Shown: one piece after another, positions 1 through 11,405 of the stretch | Layout of the letters: every line of letters starts with the position of its first letter | How positions within the stretch are numbered: position 1 is the stretch's first letter | Notes under the pieces: model-generated | Told to the model about the DNA's origin: nothing | Databases searched by the model: none | Seen by the model: the letters and a program-made list of their open reading frames with translations, nothing else | Assembly (NCBI GenBank): GCA_964019135.1 | Contig: OZ025248.1 | Span: 37,379,670 to 37,443,669 of the forward strand | From: Arenicola marina | Taxonomy: Eukaryota; Annelida; Polychaeta; Arenicolidae | Length of the DNA: 64,000 nucleotides | Reading direction: 5' to 3' | Made by a program: the position numbers and the translations under genes

Positions 1-539
1 CACAAAGGACGGATATTAATCAAATCATGTCTTGTGTCAGCAATCGCAATATGACTCATAGCATTTCCAGGTAAACGGGGAATTCCTTTTGTGAAAACGG
101 TTAGTCGCTGAATCACCCGGCCGCCTACCGTGCGCTTTCAGCGATGTCGGCATTTAGCCCAGATATTCATCATGTAACGGCCGTTAGCTGGTCAGTTCAC
201 ACAATGGTTGCTGGGACAACCGGTGAAAATGGCGATTCATGGGTGAGAGATTTAAAGGGAGTTGGGACATATAATTTACCAATCTGAGACAGTGGCGCCC
301 CCATACAGAACCATCTCACAGAGCTGTTTGGCGTCTCAAAACGAGTCGGTTGCCTTGTTGGTCTCGGCGTTCATTTGACCAGTAATCGGATCAGATGCCG
401 GCTTGTTTGAGGTTTCCAAGTGACTTTCTAACACGTCATATATATCTTCATTGTTAGTCGCGGAGTTTCTCAATGATTTTTTCGCAGTGACGAGACTCGA
501 AAAAGAAGAGGAATGAAATGTTGGTATATTAGGCCATCG

Positions 540-705
540 TAATGCACGCGAAGACTTAATGGGGACTTCTCAGATAAAAGATATGCTTCTGGGTCAAGCA
601 TGCCCCTTATGGAGCTGCCGGGGTGCGAACCCATGGCCTGTTGAACTACAGCTCAGCCTGCTTACCAACTGAGCAACTTACCCACTGGGGAGTCCCCTCG
701 TCGTG
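540..705 (-). repeat. tRNA-derived SINE relic, copy 1
   Basis: Read on the minus strand, this has a tRNA-like head with an A-box-like TTGCTCAGTTGG (665-676) and a B-box-like GGGTTCGCACCC (621-632), followed by a body of about 80 bases ending near 540. The box spacing suits an RNA polymerase III internal promoter. It is not a working tRNA gene because the acceptor and anticodon arms do not pair convincingly. The same insertion lies at the same place in copies 4 and 5, and partly in copy 3, so it predates the duplications. The parent tRNA is not identified. Confidence 0.6.
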
Positions 706-975
706 CGGCCTCCTCTCTTCGATGGTATCATCAAGGCTGCTGAACAGATTCATGTGATTGGAGGCCGCTGAGCACAGCCGAAAACAGAGCTTAGGTCCCA
801 GCAGAGAAGCCAGCCAAGGAAATTAAAGGGTTGGCGCATGGGTTGGGGAAGGCCGGGGTACCTGCCGGTAAACACGGAGACCGGAAGTAATCTTTATGTT
901 ACATCCTGGCGCCTGGCGCAATTGACCTGAAGGCTTCCTACATACGTACAGGCGTACGTGACGCCTCAAAGATAT

Positions 976-1470
976 TATGTTTTTATGTTGCTCGCTACGA
1001 ATTCGCAATGATAAGCTGGCTCGTCCGCAGCTTGTTTCCTGGCAAGAAAACAGAACACAATGTATGGGATTGGAAAGGGCAAATTTATTTGCCGAGTGAG
1101 AAAGACACTACATGGCAAGCAAATTGTCAAATTAATTAAATAAAAGTGGCGGAACACTTCCCCACTAACTGGCGCAACACTTCGCCAGTAATTGGCGGAA
1201 CGCATCGCCAATAAACGTGAATTTGATCCCGTGTTATTTTGACATATTTTTTCGCTTAACTCTTCCATTGTGATCATTCGACAACAGAATGTCTATATTT
1301 TTCAAATTCTGTGTCAAAAATTCCATATTCAATCTAAAAGAACCCTCGAAAACCCTTCGTGACCCCAGGACCGTTGGGGTCAACCGTGAGGTGGGTGGCG
1401 TGGGGCAGAGGTGATGCGAGGAACGAGCTCCCTTTGCCGGCAGAGATCAAATTTGCATACATACTATGAG
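976..1470. other. Foreign segment replacing 2-3 kb of unit in copy 1
   Basis: After GCCTCAAAGATAT, copy 1 leaves the sequence shared by copies 2, 4 and 5 and rejoins near GTGAAGCCTTTGCCCTTTAA (about 1,493), the equivalent of 16,853 in copy 2. The replacement contains three 23-bp hairpin units (1,147-1,215). Read in reverse, it also contains a stretch (about 985-1,120) that aligns with 57,688-57,815 of copy 5, including AAATTTGCCC and GAGCCAGCT. It is therefore a dispersed element present in both orientations. Its class and exact ends are not resolved; 1,340-1,440 shows nothing I recognise. Confidence 0.55.
1147..1215. repeat. Three 23-bp hairpin repeats
   Basis: Units at 1,147-1,169, 1,170-1,192 and 1,193-1,215. 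Each starts TGGCGSAAC; the second and third carry CGCCA downstream, so a TGGCG/CGCCA stem can form. In reverse orientation they resemble the 33-34-bp units at about 57,470-57,664, with around 10 bases missing per unit. Confidence 0.75.
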
Positions 1471-3694
1471 ATAACTATTGACTTCTTTTGAGTGAAGCCT
1501 TTGCCCTTTAAAAAAACAAATAAATTATTTCCTTCAGCTTGACAGAAACGTATTATACCGCCGTTGTCCGAAGAAGCGTATTGGTGGCTATTAATGCACG
1601 TTTAAAAGTATTTTACTCATCTCTCCTTTAATGGAATTCAACAACGATGTACTGCCATTTTCAGAGAGGGTGGCTGATTATTGTTAACGCCACGCATTAC
1701 GTCCCAGAATACAATGCAGACAAACCGACGACATCTCTTAAGCTTTGATTTGGAAACATTGCTTATATGACGATGACGATGACTGGTTTGGCAGGGTCAT
1801 CATGCAGAGGGATCATTGTGGCCGAGCACCGTTACCACCAAATAAACATCAACTTTGCCGATCTACCCTCGGGTATCAAGCGGTGAGCCGACAGCAATCC
1901 CCTTCTGACAGATCACCCAGATTGAGATCCATCCATTCAGCCTCTCATCAATGCAGATTCGGCAAATACTCGACCTAGCAGCCAGGGCGGAACTGGTATG
2001 ACGTCATATCCTGGTGACAATGGCGCCGTCGCTAGTACGTTCCAAATGGCGACACAGTCGACTAATGACGACTGAGATGACGTGAGATTTGAACTGCTCT
2101 GAGCCTAAGCCAATGCGCAGTTAACGCAAATAGTTTTACAATAAAACATGGCCGTAACAATGCAGATATATTACGCGCTGTATAAACTGTTCACGATGCT
2201 TGAAGACTTGGTCATCTGACAGAATGTAATGACGGCCAGTAATAGTGCACTGGCCTATAGATATACGAGTCACGGTGGTTATAAATCACTCCATCCATTA
2301 CCCACCGCGGGCGATTCAACGCGTGAACCATGTGATGAACGCCCCGTCCATATGGGCTATTTGTAAAAGCTAGTCTCCGCTATTAACAGAAGACAAATTG
2401 CCTCAACATCCAGTAGTTAATTCCCTTGCTTATTGCCTGTGAAATGAAAAAGTTCTATACGAGAGGAGGGCGATCACAGTCAGACATGCAGGCACGCGCC
2501 CTACTGGATATCGCATTTGTTGCCGGACATGTAAATTACGTGCGAGAAAACTCTCTGTTCTAGAGCTACTTCACAACTCGCGGCTCCCCACCGATAAAAC
2601 TTTATCGGCTGCTCGTCGTAAACAAAACCTGTTCCTGTCACTGATAGTGCTGGGGGACACGACTGCAGACCGTAGGCGATTGGGGATGAGAAAGGGGGGT
2701 GGAGTCAATGGTGATCTCTATCAGCATGTTACTGCAATGCGTCTACACTAGGTTCAAAGTCGACTGGGGGGTGGACCTGTGCAGGCAGCGATATCACACC
2801 GGCTAGGACTAAGACTAGGACATAAACTGAGATTCTAAGTAGGCTGAAGCAAGCCATGGATCAAAATGAAAACAGTACATTTTCTGCGGAACTAGATTTC
2901 TCACCCATTGAACTGGCTTCTTTGGCTCAATACCTGGATTAAAATACCCAAATCATATATGTATGATATAATTTTTTGAAACTATACCCATCGTAATAAT
3001 CACACCATTTTGTGCTTCACAGAGAGAGCAAATCACCTGCTGCCCAGAGAAATAGGGACTTCCATGTCGCGTCAAATTACGCCAGCTAGCCTCGACCTCT
3101 CGTAAAGAGGGCCGCGGGAGAAATGTTCGCCTGCAAGGCGGTCTCAAGAGAAGCCAGACTGTGCTTCCAGGGTCTGTTCATGCCGGTCACCCTGTGTCGG
3201 GAATCTCACCAGGGTAGCATTTCCCAAGTACTGGTCCCCACCCAGTCCAAGTGACGCTGGGCATGAGTTTTACATTCTGTTGCGCATTTTGTTTTTCATT
3301 TTACCCGAAATTCAACATATAATTAGTCAAATTTCAATTCAAGAGCAATAACGCGACCCACATTTCCACAATTTTGCTCACTTACTCCCAATCACGTCTT
3401 TACCAACCTTTCGCGTATAATAACACCGACACGATAGACACATTTAAAATAAGTACAACGGTAGTAACCACCCAAGCAAATGAGACCCAACGGTCATGCC
3501 GTCATGTCAACAAGTACTATCGTCTAATAATAGCTCACACATTACTCATATATATTATTCAGATTTTCGGTGGGAAATAAGGGCAATAAATTATGAACAT
3601 GACTGGTCTATCTTTTATTTCATAATAAAAGGATAACCTAAAATGAAGTCATTCGCTCCAGAAACATGTTCTGCCAGAGAAAGCATTTTTTCCC

Positions 3695-3904
3695 GTGCGC
3701 TATCTACACAAGTACTTTATATCTAACCGCGAGACGCATACCAGGTACGCCAGCGGCATGGTGGCTGCACGGTTATCTGGTGGAGAACACGATCTGGATG
3801 CCTTTATCAGCAACTGGCGCGACATGGCACTGCGGCTTCTAGCAGTGAATGATCTCAGACGAAATGCTCTAACGAGGGTTGAAGGCTTAGAAAATGAGCT
3901 GTGA
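3695..3904 (+). other. Short conserved plus-strand frame, copy 1
   Basis: A 69-codon frame ending in MALRLLAVNDLRRNAL, then TRVEGLENEL and a stop. Copy 3 (35,645-35,869) keeps nearly the same protein end to end, with SNRETHAWYARGMVSARLSG and the same C-terminus. Copies 2 and 4 keep the first half (GMVSARLSG) but then carry an extra T-rich stretch and end in SSSE. Copy 5 keeps only the C-terminal half. I do not recognise the product. The frame may be a relic exon or may be open by chance in a conserved repeat. No ribosome-entry or splice evidence settles it. Confidence 0.22.
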
Positions 3905-5030
3905 CCTATCAGATTCGACTTCATGGTCCACGAGGAAACCGTTAATGCTAGGTGTGGGTCCCCGTTAAGGGACCACGGGTAGGGCCTGGGGGTGGATTTG
4001 TGGCCCAGTCCCCAGCCGCCCCTGGAGCACTTTCAGCGTTAAAATTTATGGTGCACTTATTATGTAGTCACAGGAGTGCTGATTCGAGGCGCGTGGTTGG
4101 TCTGGCGAATGGCGTCTGCTGACACTCTGCTTCGTATCCCTGGGCAGATCATACCAACACCCTTACACACACACACGACACACTAGGGATCTTTCCTTCT
4201 TTCAGTTCACTTTAGACTATGATGGTTGTAGGTTTATGTAAGCTACTGCCCATATAGAATGATCTCTGCAAGGGGCAGTGCAAAATTTAAAAAGTGTTTC
4301 ATTGAAAATGCTGTAAAATACCACCTGCTGGTATCAGTCATATGCAAGCACAAGACGTAGTTTTGGCAGCTTTATCATTACAAAGGTATTACAAAGGTTA
4401 CGAAGCATTATTTTGCCCTTAGTGCAAGCTTGCCTGAATGGAAAAATACGCACATGATCAAACACTGGCTTAGCGTACGGGCTTAGCGCACGCACCATAC
4501 AAAAATGCATGGCAGGAACAACCCCCATTATTTCTTTCAACAGTCAGCCAACCCAGGCGCTACCAGTCACCGCGGGTTCCCTCACATCAGCTCCATGAAT
4601 CCCCAATAAACAGGGCAACAGAAGCATGTGGGGCAATGAAACCATCACACATCACGTCCCAGGCAGGTATATACGGAGCGGCATCCTTGTGGCCAGCTTC
4701 CTCAGATGTTTTTTCTCTCTAAATGTGACTCCTTGGTATGTCTTGTTAATGCGTTAGACGTCTGAGAATGTAGGATGTGAGGGTGTGGGTGTAGCGTCAG
4801 TAGGGGGCGGTGGCAACGTCCCCAGCAGCCCTTCTATCTATCCCAACCTCAACGGGGGCCATGCAATCTTCCCCGCCCTCCTCAGCACCACCTGTCATCG
4901 CCAGTGCCTTGTTACTCCTTGTTTGGCGTGAGGAAGAAGCCCTGGGTCCACAACGTGACGGGGGTCGCGCGACATGCGGCCTCACCCGAACGCTTTCACC
5001 GCTGAGGCCCCCAAGAAGACTAGTAACAGA
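3740..5030 (+). repeat. Block conserved in all five copies
   Basis: This part of the unit is retained in every copy (about 19,060-20,470, 35,690-37,045, 49,450-50,830 and 59,570-60,960), while most other parts are missing from at least one. It includes GACGAAATGCTCTAACGA, a GTCCCCGTTAAGGGACC imperfect hairpin (3,959-3,975), GAGGCGCGTGG, a (TA)n tract of variable length in the other copies (for example 36,197-36,208), and the exon-like minus-strand segment near 4,570-4,720. Retention may be chance or may mark the functional core of the unit. No gene is assigned. Confidence 0.6.
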
Positions 5031-6807
5031 CTGTCGTGGGTTAAAGCAATATATTCCGTAACTTTTTGTATTACCAACCTCTTCTCCATGTCAAATAAGT
5101 ACACTCTGTCTTGAATTTAAATCCTAAAAGCTTGTGGGCTATCCGGAGAGAAGCAATTTGGTCACCGGAGCAGAAGTTGGTGGCCGGCTTTATATCCCTT
5201 GCGCGCCTGTTCGCAGTTCGCTATTTTGTGTGTGATGTCGACCGCGGCTCGCTATCAGGTCCGCGCGCGATAAAAATAGACCGCGCAGTTTTATGTTGAA
5301 ATGTTTGTTTTACAGGCTCAAAGAGATATAAAACATATGCATCATAATTTTTCAGATACTTTTAGTCTTGATTCTAAAATGTAAAAAATCTAAGATGGCG
5401 CATGTAAGTATATTGCTTTAAGTCGCACCGTGTTCCTTTCTCTACTGTACCTCCACAAATAGTGATTCAATTCCGTCGTATAGAACAACGTGGCATCACA
5501 TATCGTAATTCTCACACATTAATAAGCATTTTATAAAAATAAAATATATAGATACTTTCAATTACTGTACTTAATACATTGTGAAAGGGAATTAATATGT
5601 TTGCATCAAGACTTTGTCCTACATCTCAACATGGCTCTACGAACGGTTTCCATTAATAAACAACTGTAATGTTAGCCCGTAACGAGATGCCCAAGTTGTA
5701 TAGCCCAACACGGGGAGAACCTGCGATCCTCTGATTGGATAGCTAATTTGTCGGATACCGGGGTAACTGATGTCCGCATAATCACTCAAAAACATGTATA
5801 CCAAGAAAAATAAACCTTTCCCGCCTTCATAATGGTAAGCTATAAATGGTAAGCATGTCAACAAAATATTTTCAGAACAAAGGTTTGGTTGGGTAATTAT
5901 TTATTCGAGTGAACAATGGTAATTGCATGACGCAAGTAGTCCGGACAATATATTTGAAACAATATAAATTCCTGTGAACCCTGTCTGTGGTTTATTTCCA
6001 TCAAATGGAGATGATATAAAGATTCGGCGTATATTCAAGCTAAATTGCCCACTTGAATATGAGAAGGCTGCAGAGACTGTGGTACCATATTACATAATTT
6101 GGTCTTCCGATGATTAATGCGCTAGGTGGCCTGGCCGTCTTTCGGGACAGGCCATGTACCTGACTCGCGCATGCGCCCGGGATTGCCCTCAGTCTGATCT
6201 ATATACATGTGTCTGCCGACCAACCACCAGACAATCATTTCACTTCCGTCCCATTACAGCATGGAAAGGGTTACATTCCCCCCTCCTGTTCCAAGCAATT
6301 AATTACTGGGTGTGAAAAAAGGGACGTTTCTAATAGCTATAACGAAGTCAAACGAGTGAAGGGTGGAAAGCAAAAAAAGAACTGGTTGATCTAATGAATA
6401 CTTAAGCGGGCAAGAGAAAAGCAGACTTGTTTGAAGCAACTTGTTTGTGACCGGGCTATGTTTACTGGAAATGTCCCTGGTGGAGCAGCCAGACGGCTGC
6501 TCCCTGCCCCACCTGCCACCCCAAAATGAAATCCGACATTTCGTTGACTTTCTGGCTCCAAAATTGTCTTTCTAGGTTTCTACTCGGCAGGTGGCCAGTT
6601 ATTTCCAGTTGCTTTCATTGTATTATCACGCAGGTCAATTTGTCAATGAGGTTATACCTCATTTTGCTCAACCATGTCAAAGTGTTTAAATCAATTATCA
6701 CCCACACATAATCCCATGCGGTCGTACTGCATATAACCTTCGTATCGCCTGAGACAACATTAATGTGGTACTCGTTAAGCCATGGCAGGGTAGGCTGAAA
6801 CCATCCT

Positions 6808-7297
6808 GAGATATCAGTAATATGGATTGCGCCAGCGGTACAGGTCAAGCCATGGCCGAGTGAGCTGAAGCCATCCTGAAATATCAGTAATATGGATTGC
6901 GCTAGCGGTACAGTTAGAGCCATGGCCGAGTGAGCTGAAGCCATCCTGAGATATCAGTAATATGGATTGAGCCAGCGGTACAGGTCAAGCCATGGCCGAG
7001 TGAGCTGAAGCCATCCTGAGATATCAGTAATATGGATTGCGCTAGCGGTACAGTTAGAGCCATGGCCGAGTGAGCTGAAGCCATCCTGAGGTATCAGTAA
7101 TATGGATTGCGCTAGCGGTACATGTCAAGCCATGGCCGGGTGGGCTGAAGCCATCCTGAAATATCAGTAATATGAATTGCGCTAGCGGTACAGTTAGAGC
7201 CATGGCCGAGTGAGCTGAAGCCATCCTGAGATATCAGTAATATGGGTCGCACTATCGGTACATGTCAAGCTATGGTCGAGCTGGCTGAAGCGATCCA
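6808..7297 (+). repeat. 70-bp tandem array, 7 units, copy 1
   Basis: Seven units start at 6,808, 6,878, 6,948, 7,018, 7,088, 7,158 and 7,228, each exactly 70 bp, with a partial unit just before them. The unit contains ATATCAGTAATATGGATTGC, GCTAGCGGTACA and GCCATGGCCGAGTGAGCTGA. A variable site alternates between a GTCAAG form and a TTAGAG form from unit to unit, giving a 140-bp dimer periodicity. Copy number elsewhere is 3 (copy 5), 1 (copy 4) and 0 (copies 2 and 3). Overlapping frames on the minus strand are by-products. Confidence 0.95.
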
Positions 7298-7535
7298 CCT
7301 GAAGTCCAATGTGACGATGCTCGTCGTCGTGACCCCATTCGGCAGCCTACGCAGTAGATTGCTGGGGTCATAGGGATTGCTTTCATGGAGCTGTCATCGC
7401 ATTGTCTCTATGGTAACATGGCATATAACACCAATTCATCCATGGATCCATCAAGTCTCTTACTCTGATCTGAGTCTTTCTGTACTCAGGATTTACACCC
7501 TTTCCGCCAGCCCACCCCACCCTCAACGGTATCCC

Positions 7536-7618
7536 AGGTTCAACCACACACCCCACACCCCACACCCCACAAACAACAATTCACACCCTACACACCACCC
7601 CCACCAATCACCGCCAGC
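7536..7618 (+). repeat. C-rich CCACACCCCACA tract, copy 1
   Basis: A run of ACCCCACACCCC-like repeats with an irregular period of about 5-8 bases. Matching tracts lie at 24,728-24,893, 38,668-38,812 and 62,382-62,512, and copy 4 breaks off inside its tract near 52,716-52,736. The C-run clusters could form i-motifs, with G-quadruplexes on the other strand; that is inference. Confidence 0.8.
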
Positions 7619-8029
7619 CACGTAGTGCAGTGTTATTTTATTGTCAACCTCCTTTTCACTTGCCAACAACGACGAGGCTCCAGCTATACGGTCCGCCCGG
7701 AAGTGCCAGATAGCTACAAAAAGCCAGCCCTGACTGACCACCCCAGTGCCATCCCCTGGGGGCGTCACACGCTTCCCGCGCACCAATCGAATCTCTCAAC
7801 CGTTAATTTATTATCTACAAACCCCCAGTGCCAAAAGGGGGTACAGACGGAAAGTGAGTTAAGGATCATGTCTACGATAAAGAATTAGACGCCGAGACAT
7901 GTGGTCTCATGGCGCACACAAAAACTGTAATCTTTATTAAATTTATTATTGTTGAATTACAGCAAGCATTATATTGCACATATAGCCAGGTGCGACATGA
8001 AGAAGATGCGCCACTTAATTCCGTTGTAG

Positions 8030-8311
8030 CTAATGTAAGAACAGCTGCCTGACGCAAGAACCCAGTAAGTGCTGGTACGGGCAGTTCATAAAAGACGGAA
8101 GCAAAAATGCGCACATGTCGGCCACAGGTTTTCGTGTTTTATCCAGAGCCATGTCTATGGCGTTCGCCGCGATATTCCACCGGCACTCAGGGATTCCGCG
8201 GTACTTCGCTAATAGCAACTGTATTGCTTTAGTGGAATCATACCCGTGTCTTTTTTCCGAGATATCAAACTGGAGAGCACTATCTATAGTCTGAGATAAA
8301 AGCGCAGCCAT
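8030..8311 (-). pseudogene. Conserved minus-strand frame of unknown product, copy 1
   Basis: A 93-codon frame starting MAALLSQTIDSALQFDI and containing GYDSTKAIQLLLAKYRG, then WNIAANAIDMALDKTRK and PYQHLLGSCVRQL. Composition is protein-like, with no repeat underneath. Homologous codons stay in frame in copy 2 (25,351-25,537: GYDSTKALQLLLAKYRG, WNIAANTIDMALDKTRK) and copy 5 (62,994-63,165: WNIAANPMDMAQDKTRK). Copy 3 has a deletion and a stop. A start ATG in a plausible AATATGG context exists only in copy 1; copies 2 and 3 have a nearby stop. I recognise no family. It is the best coding-relic candidate, but a second frame over 7,872-8,114 is equally open in three copies, which weakens it. Confidence 0.3.
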
Positions 8312-9076
8312 ATTTCAATTATAGGAGCCAAAAGCTGCAGTAATGTATGGTGCATTAAAATCGATTCTCGTAGGTAACTTAGAAGCACAAGCTTCCATTA
8401 CCAGACAAAAGTGCGTGAGGGGGGTGGGGCTTTTAGGGTTTTGGGGGGTGGAGGGTTAACAGAGTGGCGAAGGAGAGGATTTCGGGTGGGGAGGGTGGGG
8501 GTGTACAATAGTGAGCGACATGACCAACACGGGTGCAATACTGCGAATATGAGGGTACATCGGGCGGAGCGGATGGATATATTTAACTATGCCCCCCCCC
8601 CCACCCTACGTTACCTGGCACCTGCCACCCTCCCGTCTAGACCCAACGTCATTTGCATATGTATTCTGCCAGATGGGCCATGATCATCGTCAGCTAATGC
8701 TGACCGGATTAAACCACCAATTGAGTCTTTCCATCATGACAAAGGCACGTATTGCAAACGGTTCAAAATAAATCTCATCAGCTATTATTTGCACCACGAG
8801 ATGCAAACATAATTTCGCGAAAACTTGTATTTTCGCTTGTTTTTAGGTTTTTCAGTAGAGATACGCTCACATCCTCAAATATTGACCCCATTATAATGGC
8901 AAACATATGTCCGGGGCCCTGCCTTCCTCACTGTTTACTATGATAAAGGTCATAGAACCATCCTCACCCGATGTAGGCGGGGAAAAAAAGTTCAACGCCA
9001 TTGCTGACAGCTCCGGAGACCGATAATTACCGGAGATGTCAAATCCCGGAGCAACAGTTTCTCCACCAACAATGGC

Positions 9077-9145
9077 GACCCCATGACAGTATGGAATGTG
9101 ACCCCATGACAGCATGGAATGTGACCCCATGACAGCATGGAATGT
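9077..9145 (+). repeat. 23-bp triplet specific to copy 1
   Basis: Three units of GACCCCATGACAGYATGGAA plus TGT at 9,077, 9,100 and 9,123. Copies 3 (about 40,164) and 5 (about 63,878) have a single unit before GTAAGCC. This is a recent local amplification in copy 1. Confidence 0.92.
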
Positions 9146-10195
9146 AAGCCAAACAAATCCCACGACAGGATTGAATCAGATCGTTCAAACAACACGGACA
9201 TCAAGCGTCCATTCGGGTTTGCCCTTTTACTCCGAGACATTTTAACTGCCCCGCACTGAATTCTCTCATTTCCTCTCACGTGATCGGTCTGGCGGCTGCG
9301 TGTTGGCTTGAGGTATTTTGCAATGAGGGTTTATCGTTAGTTTGCCGTGGCGAGAGGGTCTATACATACCCCGGACAATGGTGTCATTGATCGGAGAGGT
9401 GCTGCGGGAGGCCATCGGTCGTCACATTGGACGCACCGAGTTATGGCCCTAAGCCAGGAACCTGAATGTTCATCATTTCCCATCAGGAAGTCTGCATTGG
9501 ATTGCATTCAATGATCTGTCTGCGTCATTGTCTACATCGCTGGGGCTTTTTTTAACTGTAACTGTCGCAGCATCTTTTAATACGATGGCGGATTCGGAAT
9601 GCATAGAAAGTTGCACCCCCATCATTCCTCTCCCTAGATTAAAAGATTCTGAATCTGTCCGTGGGATACAGGTTATATGCGGATGCCCATTTCCTTAAAA
9701 CGGCTCACGGAAGGGTGGTGTCCTCTTTCCAAACGCCATCCTGAAGGCCTATGACACTCAGCCTCGATATCGATTGGCTTCCCTCTCCACCCTATACCAC
9801 TAGGTTCCTGGGTTGGGATTAACCGGGACACACCCCACTTTCTGATATATCTTGGCTCGGTACCCTATCATATATCGGATATACAAGGCGCATTAGAATG
9901 CATTGTATATTTTGATAACATCGATAAAGTGTCTACACCCTTGTGACGATGACCTATGTCATTCCCCTTTTATACTCTCTGAGCTACTTACCATGTGTTG
10001 CTCGAACATGTGAATTGTTTTTCATCAACCCTCCAATTAGGTACGGCTTCCAAGTACCCACTTACGGTGTTCTGAGAGACCGCCCCATTCCTTTCCCGTC
10101 CCCAACCCCCTTCCCCGCCCCTAACTACCTTCTCATCCTAAGTCCAAGAAGCGAGTTGGGAAGGGGTGTCCCCCTTTGGTAGCCACCAACAATCA

Positions 10196-10495
10196 CTGGC
10201 AGGAAATGTCGTCTGCTGTCAGTGGCATGGAATATTGTCTGCCGCTAGTCGCAGGAAATGTCTTCTGCTGTCAGTGCTAGGAAATATCGTCTGTTGTCAA
10301 TGGCAAGAAAGGTCGTCTGCAAATGTCGTTTGCTGTCAGTAGCAGAAATGTCGTCTGCCGCTAGTGTCATGAAATGTCTGCTGCTAGTGTCATAAAATGT
10401 CGCCTGCCGCTAGTGGCAGGAACTGTAGCCTGATGTCAGTGGCAGCAAAGGTCGTCTGTCGTCTGCTGCTCGTGTGGTATAAAAGGTCATCTGCC
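10196..10495 (+). repeat. 26-bp tandem array, about 11 units, copy 1
   Basis: Degenerate 26-bp units with the core AAATGTCGTCTGCTGTCAGT and a GGCAGG or GGCATG end. Several units are shortened (near 10,315 and 10,375). The array ends at the conserved CCTCCTACRCACAGGGA sequence, as in copy 2. It is missing in copy 3, and the region is not reached in copies 4 and 5. Confidence 0.9.
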
Positions 10496-11257
10496 ACGAG
10501 GGGCCTCCTACGCACAGGGAGGCCGTGTTGCGCTTCTCCTGGCTATGATACCATTGATTACAAAATTACACCGAGTCGTACTCACCGTCTTTATACGACC
10601 GCATAAATAGGCGACTTTACCATACGCTGTGCTGTGCTGTGCCGATCTGTTGCGTTCACCCTTCCGCCGCTTTCCTCTTGGGTCATTCCCGGTCTTTTTG
10701 TGTATCTTCCTCTCTGAGGACCCCCTTTTCCCTCTCCCCGGCGGCTGGCTAAACTTCCTCAGTCGTTCAGCATACTTTTTTTTTCTAACATTTTACAATT
10801 TCATGTGCCATAGATTTGATCATTTTCATTTCCGGTTGGCACACTATATACATAGCCGGGTATTGATATTCTCAAATTTGCAGCCGGTATCCCACGATAG
10901 GATAGGCCCACCACGAGGGGCTCTGGTTGAAGAACTGCACTTGAAACGCCCATTTGGTGCTCAGTAAGTACAAACCTGGGATTCGCAGACGGACGGATGG
11001 CATCAACCATCAACCAGATAACGGGAAGGGAAGGGCGGCCCGATACCGGGCCAGACTAGGCGGGCGTAGAAAATAAATTGACGCACTTACCTGATAGGTG
11101 TCCTAGATCCACTATGCGGCAAGACGTGATCACGTCTATGTGGTCATGTGCACAGATTGGCTCATGATGGGTGACTCACTTGGTCAGTCAATCAGGGCAA
11201 TGGAGGGGAAATAGAAAGACATGTAAATGTTCGTGTCTACGGGATCATGTCAGCATT

Positions 11258-11405
11258 AAAGGTATCTTGGGCTACAAGAAAGTCTCCTGACACAATGACA
11301 TGGGGCTGGATGACACGTGACCTGGACGCGTGTACCTTGGCGCAGACCGTCGTCCTGTTGATATGAAGCTCAGCCTGCTAGCCACCGAGGGAGGCTCGCT
11401 GAGGG
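11258..11405 (-). repeat. SINE relic of the same broad family, copy 1
   Basis: The plus strand contains CCTGTTGATATGAAGCTCAGC followed by a CACCGAGGGAGG head, resembling CCTGTTGAACTACAGCTCAG in the 540-705 element. A left end like GGTATCTTGGGCTACAAG is shared with positions 17,080 and 28,266. Orthologous relics lie at 28,266-28,412 in copy 2 and 41,318-41,470 in copy 3. It is an older or diverged SINE copy, and its family name is not known to me. Confidence 0.45.

Noticed and set aside
600-705. Functional tRNA gene
   Set aside because: Box A and box B are recognisable, but the cloverleaf stems do not pair and a SINE-like body follows.
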